In this document: positions 7,396-16,199 of the stretch, piece after piece
Numbering within the stretch: position 1 is the stretch's first letter
Layout: each line of letters opens with the position of its first letter
DNA from: Acidobacteriaceae bacterium
Lineage (GTDB): Bacteria; Acidobacteriota; Terriglobia; Terriglobales; Acidobacteriaceae
Direction: 5' to 3'
Assembly (NCBI GenBank): GCA_003168355.1
Contig: PMSQ01000065.1
Coordinates: 1 to 33,925 of the forward strand
DNA length: 33,925 bases
The notes under the pieces: generated by a model
Told to the model about the DNA's origin: nothing
What the model saw: the letters and a program-made list of their open reading frames with translations, nothing else
The model's database searches: none
Program-made: the position numbers and the translations under genes

Positions 7396-10245
7396 ATGCT
7401 GGCTTCTTACAAGAAGTCTCTTCACGCGGCTTTTTCAGTAACGTTTTTTTTTGCGCTGGGCCTTCACGCTTATGCGCAGACGGGCAATTCCGGATCCATC
7501 AGTGGCACCGTTGTTGACCCTACCGGCGCCGTCGTTCCCAATGCAACCGTGGAAATTCACAATCCGGTGAGCCACTTCGATCGATCAACCACCACCGATA
7601 AGTCAGGGAATTTCAGCCTCCCTAATATTCCCTTCAATCCGTATCACATGACGGTGACTGCGGAGGGATTCACTCCAACTGCGCAGGATGTGGACGTGCG
7701 GTCGGTCGTGCCTGTCGGCCTCAAGGTCAATCTCCAAGTCTCGGGTTCCTCTACCACGGTGACGGTCGAGGCGGGAGGAGATTTAGTCGAAAACGATTCG
7801 AGTTTCCATTCTGACATCGACAGAAACTCGTTCGAAAAGATTCCTCTGGAGAGTTCGACATCTTCCGTGAGTTCGTTGGTTACTCTTTCAACGCCGGGGA
7901 TCGCCGCCGATTCCAATGGCCTCTTCCATGGACTCGGCGACCATGCGGAGAATTCGTTCTCCGTCGATGGCCAGCCGATTACGGACCAGCAAAGCAAGGT
8001 GTTCTCGAACCAGATTCCGCTCGATTCCGTTCAATCGATGGAAGTCATCTCGGGCGCGCCACCCGCGGAATACGGAGGCAAAACCAGCGTTGTGATTGTG
8101 GCGACCACACGCTCGGGCCAAGGTGTGACGACGCCACATGGCAGCGTGACCACTTCCTATGGATCGTTTGGATCATCGAACGTGGCAGCCGACCTCGCCT
8201 ACGGGGGCAAGAACTGGGGAAACTTCCTCTCCGCAAGTGGTTTGAACAGCGGCCGCTTCCTTGATCCGCCAGAATTCACGGTGCTCCACGACAAGGGCAA
8301 CGAAGAGAATCTGTTCGACCGCGTGGACTATCAACTCTCGTCCTCCGACTCGGTTCACCTGAACTTCGGCTATAGCCGGAGCTGGTTCCAGACCCCGAAT
8401 TCATTGGATGCCGAAAACGCGACGCCCTGGAGTGGACTGGCCGGGATTGAACCACAAATGGCAGCCTTTAACGGCACAGACCCGAACGGAAATATCGTCG
8501 GACCAACGGACCAGCGCTCCAAGATTGGAACGTTCAACATTGCTCCCTCTTGGACGCATGTGCTGAGTGCCAACGCCGTATCTACTTTAGGCGCATTCGT
8601 GCGCCGCGACGACTACAACTACTACCCCAGCAGCGATCCGTTCGCGGACCTCGGACCGCCGAGTCTTCAGAGGCAATCCGTGGGTCAGAACCGCACGCTC
8701 ACCAATGCGGGACTTCGATCCGATCTCGCCTATGTCAAGGGGATTAACCAAATCAAGGCAGGGGTCACCTACGAACAGACGTTCCTCAATGAAAACGACA
8801 CTCTCGGGATCGTCGATCCAACCTACAACGCACCCTGCATTACGTCCGTAGCTACGAGTCAGGTGAACCCGTACCAATATGTCGCGGCGCCCGGGCTCAC
8901 TGCTGCAGACTGTCCCGGCATCATCGGCATCGACCAACAGAACAACCCTTCCAACCCGAACGCGCCCGGTTCCGCCTTTTACCCTTATTACAACCCGATC
9001 CTGGCTCCTTACGACTTGACCCGCGGCGGAAGCCCGTACACCTTCAATGGCCACACTGACGTGAAGGAGCTTGCTCTCTACATCCGGGACGTGATCACAA
9101 AAGGAAACTGGTCTTTGAACCTCGGCTTGCGCGGCGATTTGTATAACGGCCTCACCATCGCGCGGCAGGCCGAGCCTCGCCTCGGTGCCGCTTACAACAT
9201 TAAGAAGACCAACACGATTCTTCGCGCTTCCTACGCGCGTACCTTGGAATCTCCTTTCAATGAAAATCTGATACTGTCCAGCATCGGCTGCGAAAATGCT
9301 GTCTTAGCCCCGCTTCTCCTCTGTACGCCCGGAGCGAGCGGAGCGTTGAGCCCCGGCTTTCGCAATGAATTCCACGCTGGCCTCGAGCAGGCGTTCGGGC
9401 GCTACCTCGTCTTTTCTGGTGAGTGGATCACGAAGTACACTCACAATGGCTACGACTTCAGCGTGCTCGGCAACACTCCTATCACTTTCCCTATCGAATG
9501 GCACAACTCCAAGATTCCCGGATATGCGGGCCGCGTGAGCGTGCCCGATATCCATGGCTTTTCGGCGCTCATGGTCTTCTCCAGTGTGGCGGCGCGCTTT
9601 TTCCAGCCCCAGATCGGCGGAGCTGGCGCGACGGTCGCGACCAGCGCGGGACTACCCTTCCGCATTGACCACGACGAAAAGTTCAACCAGACCACCCACT
9701 TGCAATACCAGCCTTGGAAACGCGGCCCATGGGTCGGCTTCAACTGGCGGTATGACAGCGGGCTGGTCGCAGGTGCAACGCCCTGCTTCGGGCAGGACGT
9801 CCCGTTCAACGACTGCCCAGGATCGGTTGTCATTGGTGGCGTGAATAACGTGAGCATGGGCGCTGCCAACGTGGGTGAGATTCCGCTTTCTGCCGACCAG
9901 GAGTCCGAGGCCGGGTTCACTTGCAACGGCGTACGCGCAACCCCTACGGCACCCCTGCCTTTCAATTGCCCCGCATCGGCGTTTGGTTCCGAGCTCATAA
10001 AGGTACCTGCGCAGAACACCGAAAATGACGACCACAATCCACCGCGTATCGCGTCGCGGAACCTCTTCGACGTCTCGGTCGGCCATGACAATTTGTTCCA
10101 TGGCGACAAGTACAAATGGAGCGCGCAATTGACCGTCATTAACCTGGCGAACAATTATGAGCTCTACAACTTTCTCTCCACCTTCAGCGGCACGCATTAC
10201 GTTACGCCGCGCACGCTAACCGCGGAACTTGGATTCCACTTCTAA
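7396..10245 (+). CDS. TonB-dependent receptor with N-terminal carboxypeptidase-regulatory-like domain
   Basis: This is an outer-membrane active transporter. The ATG at 7396 is chosen because GGAGG lies just upstream and a signal peptide follows at once (LHAAFSVTFFFALGLHAYAQ); the open frame upstream to 7135 overlaps the preceding gene and is not coding. The 949-residue product carries a CarboxypepD_reg-like beta-sandwich (GSISGTVVDPTGAVVPNATV), a plug domain (FSVDGQPITDQQSKVFSNQI, then VISGAPPAEYGGKTSVVIVA) and a long beta-barrel ending in aromatic GFHF, the usual outer-membrane insertion signal. The large size and the N-terminal domain are typical of Acidobacteriota receptors. Substrate is unknown. 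Neighbours are the His/Cys protein upstream and an MFS exporter 46 bp downstream. Confidence 0.9.
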   Translation: MLASYKKSLHAAFSVTFFFALGLHAYAQTGNSGSISGTVVDPTGAVVPNATVEIHNPVSHFDRSTTTDKSGNFSLPNIPFNPYHMTVTAEGFTPTAQDVDVRSVVPVGLKVNLQVSGSSTTVTVEAGGDLVENDSSFHSDIDRNSFEKIPLESSTSSVSSLVTLSTPGIAADSNGLFHGLGDHAENSFSVDGQPITDQQSKVFSNQIPLDSVQSMEVISGAPPAEYGGKTSVVIVATTRSGQGVTTPHGSVTTSYGSFGSSNVAADLAYGGKNWGNFLSASGLNSGRFLDPPEFTVLHDKGNEENLFDRVDYQLSSSDSVHLNFGYSRSWFQTPNSLDAENATPWSGLAGIEPQMAAFNGTDPNGNIVGPTDQRSKIGTFNIAPSWTHVLSANAVSTLGAFVRRDDYNYYPSSDPFADLGPPSLQRQSVGQNRTLTNAGLRSDLAYVKGINQIKAGVTYEQTFLNENDTLGIVDPTYNAPCITSVATSQVNPYQYVAAPGLTAADCPGIIGIDQQNNPSNPNAPGSAFYPYYNPILAPYDLTRGGSPYTFNGHTDVKELALYIRDVITKGNWSLNLGLRGDLYNGLTIARQAEPRLGAAYNIKKTNTILRASYARTLESPFNENLILSSIGCENAVLAPLLLCTPGASGALSPGFRNEFHAGLEQAFGRYLVFSGEWITKYTHNGYDFSVLGNTPITFPIEWHNSKIPGYAGRVSVPDIHGFSALMVFSSVAARFFQPQIGGAGATVATSAGLPFRIDHDEKFNQTTHLQYQPWKRGPWVGFNWRYDSGLVAGATPCFGQDVPFNDCPGSVVIGGVNNVSMGAANVGEIPLSADQESEAGFTCNGVRATPTAPLPFNCPASAFGSELIKVPAQNTENDDHNPPRIASRNLFDVSVGHDNLFHGDKYKWSAQLTVINLANNYELYNFLSTFSGTHYVTPRTLTAELGFHF

Positions 10246-10291
10246 AAGATCCTAAGCGAGAATTCATGAGTAAATCGAAGCGCGGAAGAGA

Positions 10292-11659
10292 ATGTCGGCC
10301 GTAACCCGCTTGTCAAAACCCTTGACGCTGGCCGCCATGAGCCTCGGCTTCGTCGTGGTGCAACTCGACGTGACCATCGTCAACGTGGCGTTACCGCACA
10401 TCGGATCGTCGCTGGGTGCGGGAGTCGCCGGACTTCAATGGGTCGTCAATGCATACACCTTGGTTTTTGCAGCGGCGATTCTGACCGCAGGGGCGCTTGG
10501 CGATCGATTTGGAGCCAAGCGCTGCTTTATCGTTGGTTTTGTTGTTTTCACGCTTGCCTCGCTGGGCTGCGGGCTTGCACCAAACTTGGCAGCACTGATC
10601 AGCGCCCGTGCGGTTCAAGGATTGGGCGCGGCCATTCTCGTGCCCTGTTCGCTGGCATTGCTCAATCATTCCTTTCATGACCAACACGAGCGCACAAAGG
10701 CCATCGGAATATGGGCGGCAGGTGCCAGCGCTGCGCTCGCGGCTGGGCCAGTTGTGGGCGGCGGGCTAATCGCAGGGATTGGCTGGCGCAGCATTTTCTT
10801 TGTCAATCTCCCGTTGGGCATCTTTGGTATATGGCTGACGTGGCGCTATGCGGAGGAGTCCACCCAAACTCGGGGCCGCGCTCTGGATCTCGCCGGGCAA
10901 TTTATTGGAATGTTCGCTTTGGCTGACTTGGCTGCGGCGATGATCGAGGGCGGCGCGGTTGGCTGGACGCACCCGCTAGTCCTGGCCGCCTTTCTGCTGT
11001 TCGTATTGGCGGCAGTGGCGTTTGTAGTTGTGGAGATCAAGAGCCGGGCCCCGATGCTGCCTTTGTCTCTCTTTAAGAACCAAACCTTCAGCGCGGCAAC
11101 TCTGATCGGTTTGTTAATGAACACCGCATTTTACGGCCTGATATTCATGCTTAGTCTGTACTTCCAGCAGGTCAAACACTACACCCCGTTGGCGACGGGA
11201 ATGGCATTTCTTCCGATGACAGTTATCGTGCTGCTTGCCAATCTGTCGGTGGGGCCGATTGCCACGAGGGTCGGCCTGCGCATGCCGATATTGATCGGTC
11301 AGGTGCTGCTCGCAATCGGATGCCTTACTCTCATTGGAATTAATCAGAATACCTCCTACAAGGCACTCTGCCTGCAACTGCTGGCAATGGGTGCGGGAGT
11401 GGGGTTGACCGTCCCCCCAATGACCTCCGCACTTCTCGGCACTGTTGGCGCCAAACTGTCAGGCGTTGCCTCGGGCGTGCTCAATGCTTCGCGCCAGGCA
11501 GGCAGCGTCATTGGAGTTGCGTTGTTTGGGTCGCTCATCGAGCGCCATCGCCCTTTCATCCCCGGAATTCGCATCGCGCTAATGATCTCCGTAGGGGTCC
11601 TGCTCGCTGGATGCTTGTCAGCATTTCTGATTCAGCGGGAACAGCCCCGGAAGTCGTGA
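10292..11659 (+). CDS. MFS transporter, DHA2 (EmrB/QacA) drug-exporter family
   Basis: The 455-residue inner-membrane protein appears to have about 14 hydrophobic helices. MFS motif A appears as GDRFGAKRCF and motif C as AAGPVVGGGL, followed by GWRSIFFVNLPLG, a hallmark of the 14-helix DHA2 proton-drug antiporters. LDVTIVNVALP in helix 1 is the family's motif D1. GGAAGAGA overlaps the region before the ATG at 10292. A 12-codon reading frame (ATG at 10266) crosses this start and ends inside it, which could couple translation to the receptor gene. Substrate is not predictable; placement suggests export or handling of whatever the receptor takes up. Confidence 0.9.
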   Translation: MSAVTRLSKPLTLAAMSLGFVVVQLDVTIVNVALPHIGSSLGAGVAGLQWVVNAYTLVFAAAILTAGALGDRFGAKRCFIVGFVVFTLASLGCGLAPNLAALISARAVQGLGAAILVPCSLALLNHSFHDQHERTKAIGIWAAGASAALAAGPVVGGGLIAGIGWRSIFFVNLPLGIFGIWLTWRYAEESTQTRGRALDLAGQFIGMFALADLAAAMIEGGAVGWTHPLVLAAFLLFVLAAVAFVVVEIKSRAPMLPLSLFKNQTFSAATLIGLLMNTAFYGLIFMLSLYFQQVKHYTPLATGMAFLPMTVIVLLANLSVGPIATRVGLRMPILIGQVLLAIGCLTLIGINQNTSYKALCLQLLAMGAGVGLTVPPMTSALLGTVGAKLSGVASGVLNASRQAGSVIGVALFGSLIERHRPFIPGIRIALMISVGVLLAGCLSAFLIQREQPRKS

Positions 11660-11777
11660 AGCGAAGGATGTGTCGCGAGTGAAACAAGGGTTCTGGTTTT
11701 AAAATGAATATCGTCTGGCGCAGACATTACTGTCCGCGGAATGCCGTTGAGGGCAGGGCGGTTCGGATTGCAAACTG

Positions 11778-12173
11778 TTAGGCCGTCGGCTCCTGCGTCT
11801 GCTGCATAAACGACAGCAGACACGTTTCCAAGACATTCTTGCTTGCCTCTGGCATGTCGCGGAAACGGAAGGGTTGTAGCCAACCCTGCGTGGCCCACAT
11901 GGGAAACAGCATCTCGACCTTTTCGCGGATCGTGATTTCCCCGAGATGGAAGATCAACTCCACGTGCAGCTTTTCGTCGAGCGGCTGCTCCAGATTTATC
12001 AGGCCGCCGCTGGTGGATAGCTGATGCAATTTGCCCCTCACTTCGCGCCGGTTGGGCAATCGAATGAGCGCCAGGACTGAGCCGCGCAGCTTTACCCGAA
12101 ATGCGCGCGGCGTAATGCCGGGCGCCTTGGACGGAGAAGCTTCAACTGCGGCCGATTCTGGAGTGTGCGACAT
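11778..12173 (-). CDS. PilZ-domain protein
   Basis: About 131 residues from the ATG at 12171-12173; an upstream in-frame GTG at 12233 would add 20 residues, and neither start has a good ribosome site. The domain contains RAFRVKLRGSVLALIRLPNR, then GKLHQLSTSGGLINLEQPL, which fits the PilZ pattern (basic patch, then D/NxSxGG). The basic RxxxR patch is imperfect, so cyclic-di-GMP binding is uncertain. It converges with the MFS gene; the 118 bp between them hold no clear terminator. Confidence 0.65.
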   Translation of the reverse strand: MSHTPESAAVEASPSKAPGITPRAFRVKLRGSVLALIRLPNRREVRGKLHQLSTSGGLINLEQPLDEKLHVELIFHLGEITIREKVEMLFPMWATQGWLQPFRFRDMPEASKNVLETCLLSFMQQTQEPTA

Positions 12174-12268
12174 CGTGGATTGAGTATGGCATCGGCCGCA
12201 CCTCCGCACGAGGTTACGAAAGAACGGCACCACAACTCAGACGATTGGCAAGCCTTATTTTTGAGCAG

Positions 12269-12724
12269 TTATTTCCGCCTGGGATGGGTCTCGCCATGGC
12301 CGGAAAACTGGTTGTAGGGCCAGGCCTCCTTGCTCTTGGAGGTGACTTTGTCGGCGATGTTCGTAGAGGCAGCGGCGGGATTGGAGGAGCAATTCCAATC
12401 CTCCGGCGGAGCGGGAATTCCCCACACGTTCCCGTGGTTGTACAGCGAGACTCCAATAAGAAAGTATTTCCCGTCATGTCCCAGCGGAAGACAATTCGCC
12501 ACCCGGGCGGAAGCGCTTCCGCCGCCCGGCAGATCACTCAGCAGTACTGGCGTCTCGAGCGGCAAGGCTTGCGAAGCGCGGAATCCGCAGCCTTGCGGGC
12601 TCACCACCAGCGCGACACACTCCCCAGCGAACGAATGCCTGCGATCCATGCTGGTCACGGTGATGGGAATCACCACGCGCACTCGCGTGCTGCGCCTCGT
12701 CGTCTTGGGTGTGAATACTTCCAT
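12269..12724 (-). CDS. PilZ-like protein (acidobacterial type)
   Basis: I start at the ATG of MEVFTPKTTRRSTRVRV; a GTG at 12760 would add 12 residues. RRSTRVRVVIPITV is the basic c-di-GMP-binding-type patch, and ALVVSPQGCGFRASQALPLE is the position of the usual D/NxSxxG motif, here changed to SPQGCG. The barrel ends with IGVSLYNHGNVWGIPAPPEDW, an ending I associate with PilZ-like proteins of Acidobacteriota. The tail is disordered and polar. It precedes the other PilZ gene on the same strand, so the two may be cotranscribed. Confidence 0.65.
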   Translation of the reverse strand: MEVFTPKTTRRSTRVRVVIPITVTSMDRRHSFAGECVALVVSPQGCGFRASQALPLETPVLLSDLPGGGSASARVANCLPLGHDGKYFLIGVSLYNHGNVWGIPAPPEDWNCSSNPAAASTNIADKVTSKSKEAWPYNQFSGHGETHPRRK

Positions 12725-12935
12725 CTGCGTTCGTCCGCACGGGACTTGCACTGCCTGCACATAGTTTGACAGAACCGAGGCTGGACGCGGACGTGAGAAG
12801 ACGAAGCGAAGGTGACGAAAGTAACCCAGATTGCTAGAGGGCTAGGCAACGCGCGGGGCCTTCATCCTATCGAAGGCTGCCAGCGTGCCCTGTTAAGATG
12901 TCGACATTCGTGAAGTCGACCAGTGAACCAGTTCA

Positions 12936-14153
12936 GTGAACCCAGAACTTCTCTCATCTTTGGGCCGCCGAGCGGCAACGGCGCCAGTTGTGCCCGAGTG
13001 GAGTCTGCTCTGCGCCGCCAGTTCCGCCGATCCGCGCGAGAGCGATTTCGCCCGCATGCGGTCCGCCCTCGCGCCACCAATGCTGGAAAGGCCAATCGAC
13101 TGGGAGACTGCGCTTCGTCTCGCGGACCAGCACGGCACATCTTCGCTGCTGTATCAGAATCTCTCACGTTTGGCCGACGCGGTGCCTTCCCCTGTGCTCG
13201 CATCGCTTCGCCGGCGTTATGAAAGGAACGTACACAAGTCGCTCTTTCTCGCGCGCGAACTGATCCGCATTCTGAACTGCCTGGATGCGCTCGGCATCGA
13301 AGTGATTCCGTACAAAGGCGTCGTCATGTCGGAGGCTTACTACGGCGATATGGCGTTACGCCAGTCCGGCGACATGGACTTGTTCGTCCGCAAGCGGGAC
13401 GTGGCGCGTATTAAGAACGCCGTCAACGATCTGGGGTATACGCCGCGCGTGCCCATTCCTGAAGATGCGGAGCAGGATTACATTGCGTCGGGATACGAGT
13501 ACACGTTCGACAGTTACGCGGGAAAGAATCTGCTGGAGCTCCAGTGGGCACTGCAGCCCCGCTTCTATGCCGTCGATTTTGATATGGATGGATTGTTCGA
13601 GCGTGCGGTGAGCGTCACGGTTGCGGGCCGCCGTGTGAAAACGCCTTCGCCCGAAGATCTGCTGCTGGTTCTTTCCGTACACACCGCAAAACACGTCTGG
13701 GGACGGCTGATCTGGCTCTGCGACATTGCGCAGATTGTGAAGCGGGAGAATTTGAATTGGGATTGGGTTCAGTCTCAAGCCCGAGAACTTGGCATTGAGC
13801 GGATTCTGCATATCACGTTGCTATTGGCGAACCGACTTCTGGCAACGCCGATTCCGCCTCCGATAGAAAATGCAATTCTCGCGGACCGCGCTGCGCGGGC
13901 CTTCGCGGATCAGATCGCCGCGGCCGTGGCTGCTGGAGTCACCTACGAGGAACAGCAGTTATCGTACTTTAGACTCATGATACGGCTTCGTGAACGCAGA
14001 ACAGACCGTTTGCGATTTCTCGCGCGGCTGACTTTTACTCCCGGTCCCGGAGAGTGGGAGGCGATTCGTCTGCCTAGGACTCTGTTTCCGCTCTATCACC
14101 TGGTGCGGCTGGTGCGGCTGGCGCGGCTGGCGTCCCGATTCGCTCGTCAATAA
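12936..14153 (+). CDS. Nucleotidyltransferase family protein (PF14907-like, NTP_transf_5)
   Basis: The 405-residue soluble protein starts at GTG 12936 with no clear ribosome site; an internal ATG exists near residue 45. The signature is IEVIPYKGVVMSEAYYGD, then RQSGDMDLFVRKRD, the D-x-D of a nucleotidyltransferase fold, followed by a helical region with VHTAKHVWGRLIWLCDIAQI. This arrangement fits the uncharacterised nucleotidyltransferase family PF14907, often encoded near exopolysaccharide or peptide-modification genes. Here no such partners are visible. The gene diverges from the PilZ pair across 211 bp that contain two copies of GTCGAC 9 bp apart, and it converges on the SDR gene with 14 bp between. 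Confidence 0.8.
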   Translation: MNPELLSSLGRRAATAPVVPEWSLLCAASSADPRESDFARMRSALAPPMLERPIDWETALRLADQHGTSSLLYQNLSRLADAVPSPVLASLRRRYERNVHKSLFLARELIRILNCLDALGIEVIPYKGVVMSEAYYGDMALRQSGDMDLFVRKRDVARIKNAVNDLGYTPRVPIPEDAEQDYIASGYEYTFDSYAGKNLLELQWALQPRFYAVDFDMDGLFERAVSVTVAGRRVKTPSPEDLLLVLSVHTAKHVWGRLIWLCDIAQIVKRENLNWDWVQSQARELGIERILHITLLLANRLLATPIPPPIENAILADRAARAFADQIAAAVAAGVTYEEQQLSYFRLMIRLRERRTDRLRFLARLTFTPGPGEWEAIRLPRTLFPLYHLVRLVRLARLASRFARQ

Positions 14154-14167
14154 TAATTGTCTGGCGC

Positions 14168-14962
14168 TCAACGGCTGGCCAAACCTCCTGCGATTTCGCC
14201 GCCGTCCAGGGTGTAGACGTGGCCGGTGGCGTAGGCTGCGTCGTCGGATGCGAGGAATGCAAAGAGGGCGGCGATCTCTTCGGGCTGGGCATGACGGCGG
14301 AGAGGAATCTTGCGGTTCACTTCGTCGAGCATCGCGTCGCTATACTCGGCTCGCTGCATGGGCGTGAGCACGTATCCGGGAGCGACGGCGCACACGCGAA
14401 CTTTGGGCGCGAGTTCGAGCGCCATGGTTTTCGTTAGTTCAATCACGCCGGCCTTGGTGGCGTTGTAGTCGGCATAGTAGGGATAGCCCATGATGCCATT
14501 GGTGGAGGCGGTTTGCAGAATCACTCCGCTGCCGCGCTCTACTGTGTAATTTTCCATCATGTGGCGCGCCGCGGTTTGCGCTACATAGAAGACGCCGGTG
14601 AGATTTACGGCGATCACTTTGTCCCATTCTTCGGGAGTAATGTCGAGGAATTTGTGACGAATGCTGATGCCGGCATTGTTGATGAGCACGTCGACTCCGT
14701 CCATCACGCGGACGGCGTCGGCGAGCGCGGCTTCTACCTGCATCAGGTCGGTGACGTCGGCGATGATGGCCTCGGAGATTGCCGGAAGTTGCTGACGAAT
14801 GGCTGCGCACGCTTTGGCGTCGCGGTCGAGGATACAGACACGCGAGCCTTCTTCCAAGAAGCGCGCGGCGGTGGCTGCGCCGATCCCGCTGGCGCCTCCG
14901 GTGATGAGGACTCGCTTGTTGGTCAGGCCGCGCATCGAGGGATGCTGAATTCTATCAGCCAT
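14168..14962 (-). CDS. Short-chain dehydrogenase/reductase (SDR) oxidoreductase
   Basis: The 264-residue classical SDR has the NAD(P)-binding TGGASGIG at residues 21-28, an acidic residue after the second strand (ILDRD, which favours NAD), NNAGIS, the catalytic YNATK (YxxxK), and a C-terminal TGHVYTLDGG as in the 3-oxoacyl-ACP reductase/glucose dehydrogenase group. All catalytic residues are present. The first ATG (14962) is used; M10 is an alternative. Substrate cannot be assigned. Confidence 0.9.
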   Translation of the reverse strand: MADRIQHPSMRGLTNKRVLITGGASGIGAATAARFLEEGSRVCILDRDAKACAAIRQQLPAISEAIIADVTDLMQVEAALADAVRVMDGVDVLINNAGISIRHKFLDITPEEWDKVIAVNLTGVFYVAQTAARHMMENYTVERGSGVILQTASTNGIMGYPYYADYNATKAGVIELTKTMALELAPKVRVCAVAPGYVLTPMQRAEYSDAMLDEVNRKIPLRRHAQPEEIAALFAFLASDDAAYATGHVYTLDGGEIAGGLASR

Positions 14963-15078
14963 CCAGAGGCGGACTGACCTCCTGCTACCGCATCGCAGCC
15001 GTTCCGGGTTAAGTTCTGGCGATTTTGGGTACGCCTCCCCCCTCCCCCTCCCTACCCCTAAATCTCTAGAATCAGGCG

Positions 15079-15086
15079 GTTAGCAG
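15079..15086. repeat. Target-site duplication, left copy
   Basis: GTTAGCAG directly abuts the left inverted repeat, and the identical 8 bases abut the right one at 17629-17636. Eight bp is the duplication length known for the IS1595 family. Confidence 0.9.
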
Positions 15087-15111
15087 GGCAATGATATCGT
15101 TGACTAACCCA
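15087..15111 (+). repeat. Left terminal inverted repeat
   Basis: It starts GGCAATGATATCGTTGACTA and ends ACCCA. It pairs with 17604-17628 with only three mismatches in 25, and similarity stops abruptly on both sides. Confidence 0.92.
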
Positions 15112-15128
15112 GCGATTCGTTGTACTTT
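15100..15128 (+). promoter_or_regulatory. Candidate inward promoter in the left terminal repeat
   Basis: TTGACT (15100-15105, inside the repeat) is followed after 17 bp by TACTTT (15123-15128). The -35 is strong and the -10 weak. It would drive the three plus-strand cargo genes. Confidence 0.4.
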
Positions 15129-15210
15129 AGCAGAAAGAGAGCGTAACCGATGATTGCAAACAGTTAATGGACAACGCGGCTTATTGTATCCGCTCACAAT
15201 CGGAGATGAA

Positions 15211-15792
15211 GTGAATTTCCGTCTCACTTACGATGGACCGCTCAAAGCTGCCAGTCAGAGCGATACGCGGCGGCTGGAGAAGCACGCGATACGGCGAGCT
15301 TTCCATCGCCAGCTCGACACGTTGTATCTAGCGCACGATTCGCGATTCCTTGATGCTGAACAGGCAGCCCTTGCGGGCGATAAGATTCCCACCGTGCAGC
15401 GCGGAGCCTTTACGTTTACCGCGCTCGTGAGGGAGAAGCTGAATCTTGTGTGCGATCTTGACATTCTCTTTCTACGCCGTGACGATCCGGGGAGACTTAT
15501 CCGAAGCGGCGGAGACTTGGATAATCGCATCAAGGTACTGTTCGACGCGCTACGCATCCCGCAGGATGACAATGAAGTGCGTGACCTCGCGCCCAAAGGT
15601 GAGGATGAGAGCCTTTTCCTGTGCCTTACCGAAGATGACAAACTTATCACTGGTTTTCGCGTAACAACTGACAGACTCTTGGAACCGGCCACATCTCCAG
15701 CAGACGAGAATCATGTTCGGCTAATTATCAACGTCGAAGTTAAAGCCACAACGCTGACGGATGAGAACATCTCGTATTTGAGCCATTTCTGA
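15211..15792 (+). CDS. RusA-like endonuclease family protein (element cargo)
   Basis: I choose the GTG at 15211, preceded by GGAG with 5-nt spacing, which gives a 193-residue product beginning (M/V)NFRLTYDGPLK; a TTG at 15154 would add 19 residues. The core SGGDLDNRIKVLFDALRIPQ, then DDNEV, closely matches the RusA Holliday-junction resolvase signature, in which two Asp of DLDN and a later Asp bind the catalytic metal. The N-terminal strand and the final strand (VRLIINVEVKA) also fit the RusA fold. It is longer than phage RusA (about 120 residues), with an insertion around DESLFLCLTEDDKLI. If active, it would cut branched DNA, possibly helping transposition intermediates. The family call is by motif, not alignment. 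Confidence 0.65.
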   Translation: MNFRLTYDGPLKAASQSDTRRLEKHAIRRAFHRQLDTLYLAHDSRFLDAEQAALAGDKIPTVQRGAFTFTALVREKLNLVCDLDILFLRRDDPGRLIRSGGDLDNRIKVLFDALRIPQDDNEVRDLAPKGEDESLFLCLTEDDKLITGFRVTTDRLLEPATSPADENHVRLIINVEVKATTLTDENISYLSHF

Positions 15793-15809
15793 GTGGTACA
15801 ATCCCCGCC

Positions 15810-16010
15810 GTGCCTTTCAGTCCGTCCGATCTGCCGTGGTGGGGATGGCTCCTGTGCTCCGGGGTAGCTTGGCTCGTTTGCATTATTATCGTCCGGTTCT
15901 GCGACGGCGACGAACTACAACTCCCCCTTGCACTCTTGTCCGGCTTGATCGGTGTGCTCACAGGAATCATGGGCACCGTTCGTTTCGTCAAATGGATATG
16001 GACAGGCTAG
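15810..16010 (+). CDS. Small two-helix membrane protein (element cargo)
   Basis: The 66-residue product starts at a GTG 17 bp after the RusA-like gene. It has one helix (WWGWLLCSGVAWLVCIIIV), a short acidic turn (CDGDE) and a second helix (LALLSGLIGVLTGIMGTVRF). The LPWWGWLLC start looks like a recurrent small-protein family, but I cannot name a function. No good ribosome site is seen, so translational coupling to the gene before it is likely. Confidence 0.55.
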   Translation: MPFSPSDLPWWGWLLCSGVAWLVCIIIVRFCDGDELQLPLALLSGLIGVLTGIMGTVRFVKWIWTG

Positions 16011-16028
16011 CCTTGCTATGATGGGTGC

Positions 16029-16199
16029 GTGAAGTCCAAACTCGACACCGATACGACGCCAGCGCAAAAGTACAGACAGTTCCAGGACGGATTGCGGCAA
16101 GTTCTGACAGTCTCGAAAGCAGAACTCCAAGAGCGTGAGAAGCAATACCAGGATTCGCGCAAAGACAAGCCGAAGCGCGGCCCGAAGCCGCGCTCCTAG
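16029..16199 (+). CDS. 56-residue basic protein (element cargo)
   Basis: The frame starts at GTG 16029, 18 bp after the membrane-protein gene, and ends at TAG 16199. The product is KSKLDTDTTPAQKYRQFQDG, then LRQVLTVSKAELQEREKQYQ, then a Lys/Arg/Pro-rich tail. The pattern of Phe-Gln, Leu-rich VLTVSKAEL and a basic tail is like small conserved proteins found in many bacterial genomes, of unknown function. Its stop overlaps the stop of the opposite-strand gene by 2 bases. Confidence 0.6.
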   Translation: MKSKLDTDTTPAQKYRQFQDGLRQVLTVSKAELQEREKQYQDSRKDKPKRGPKPRS

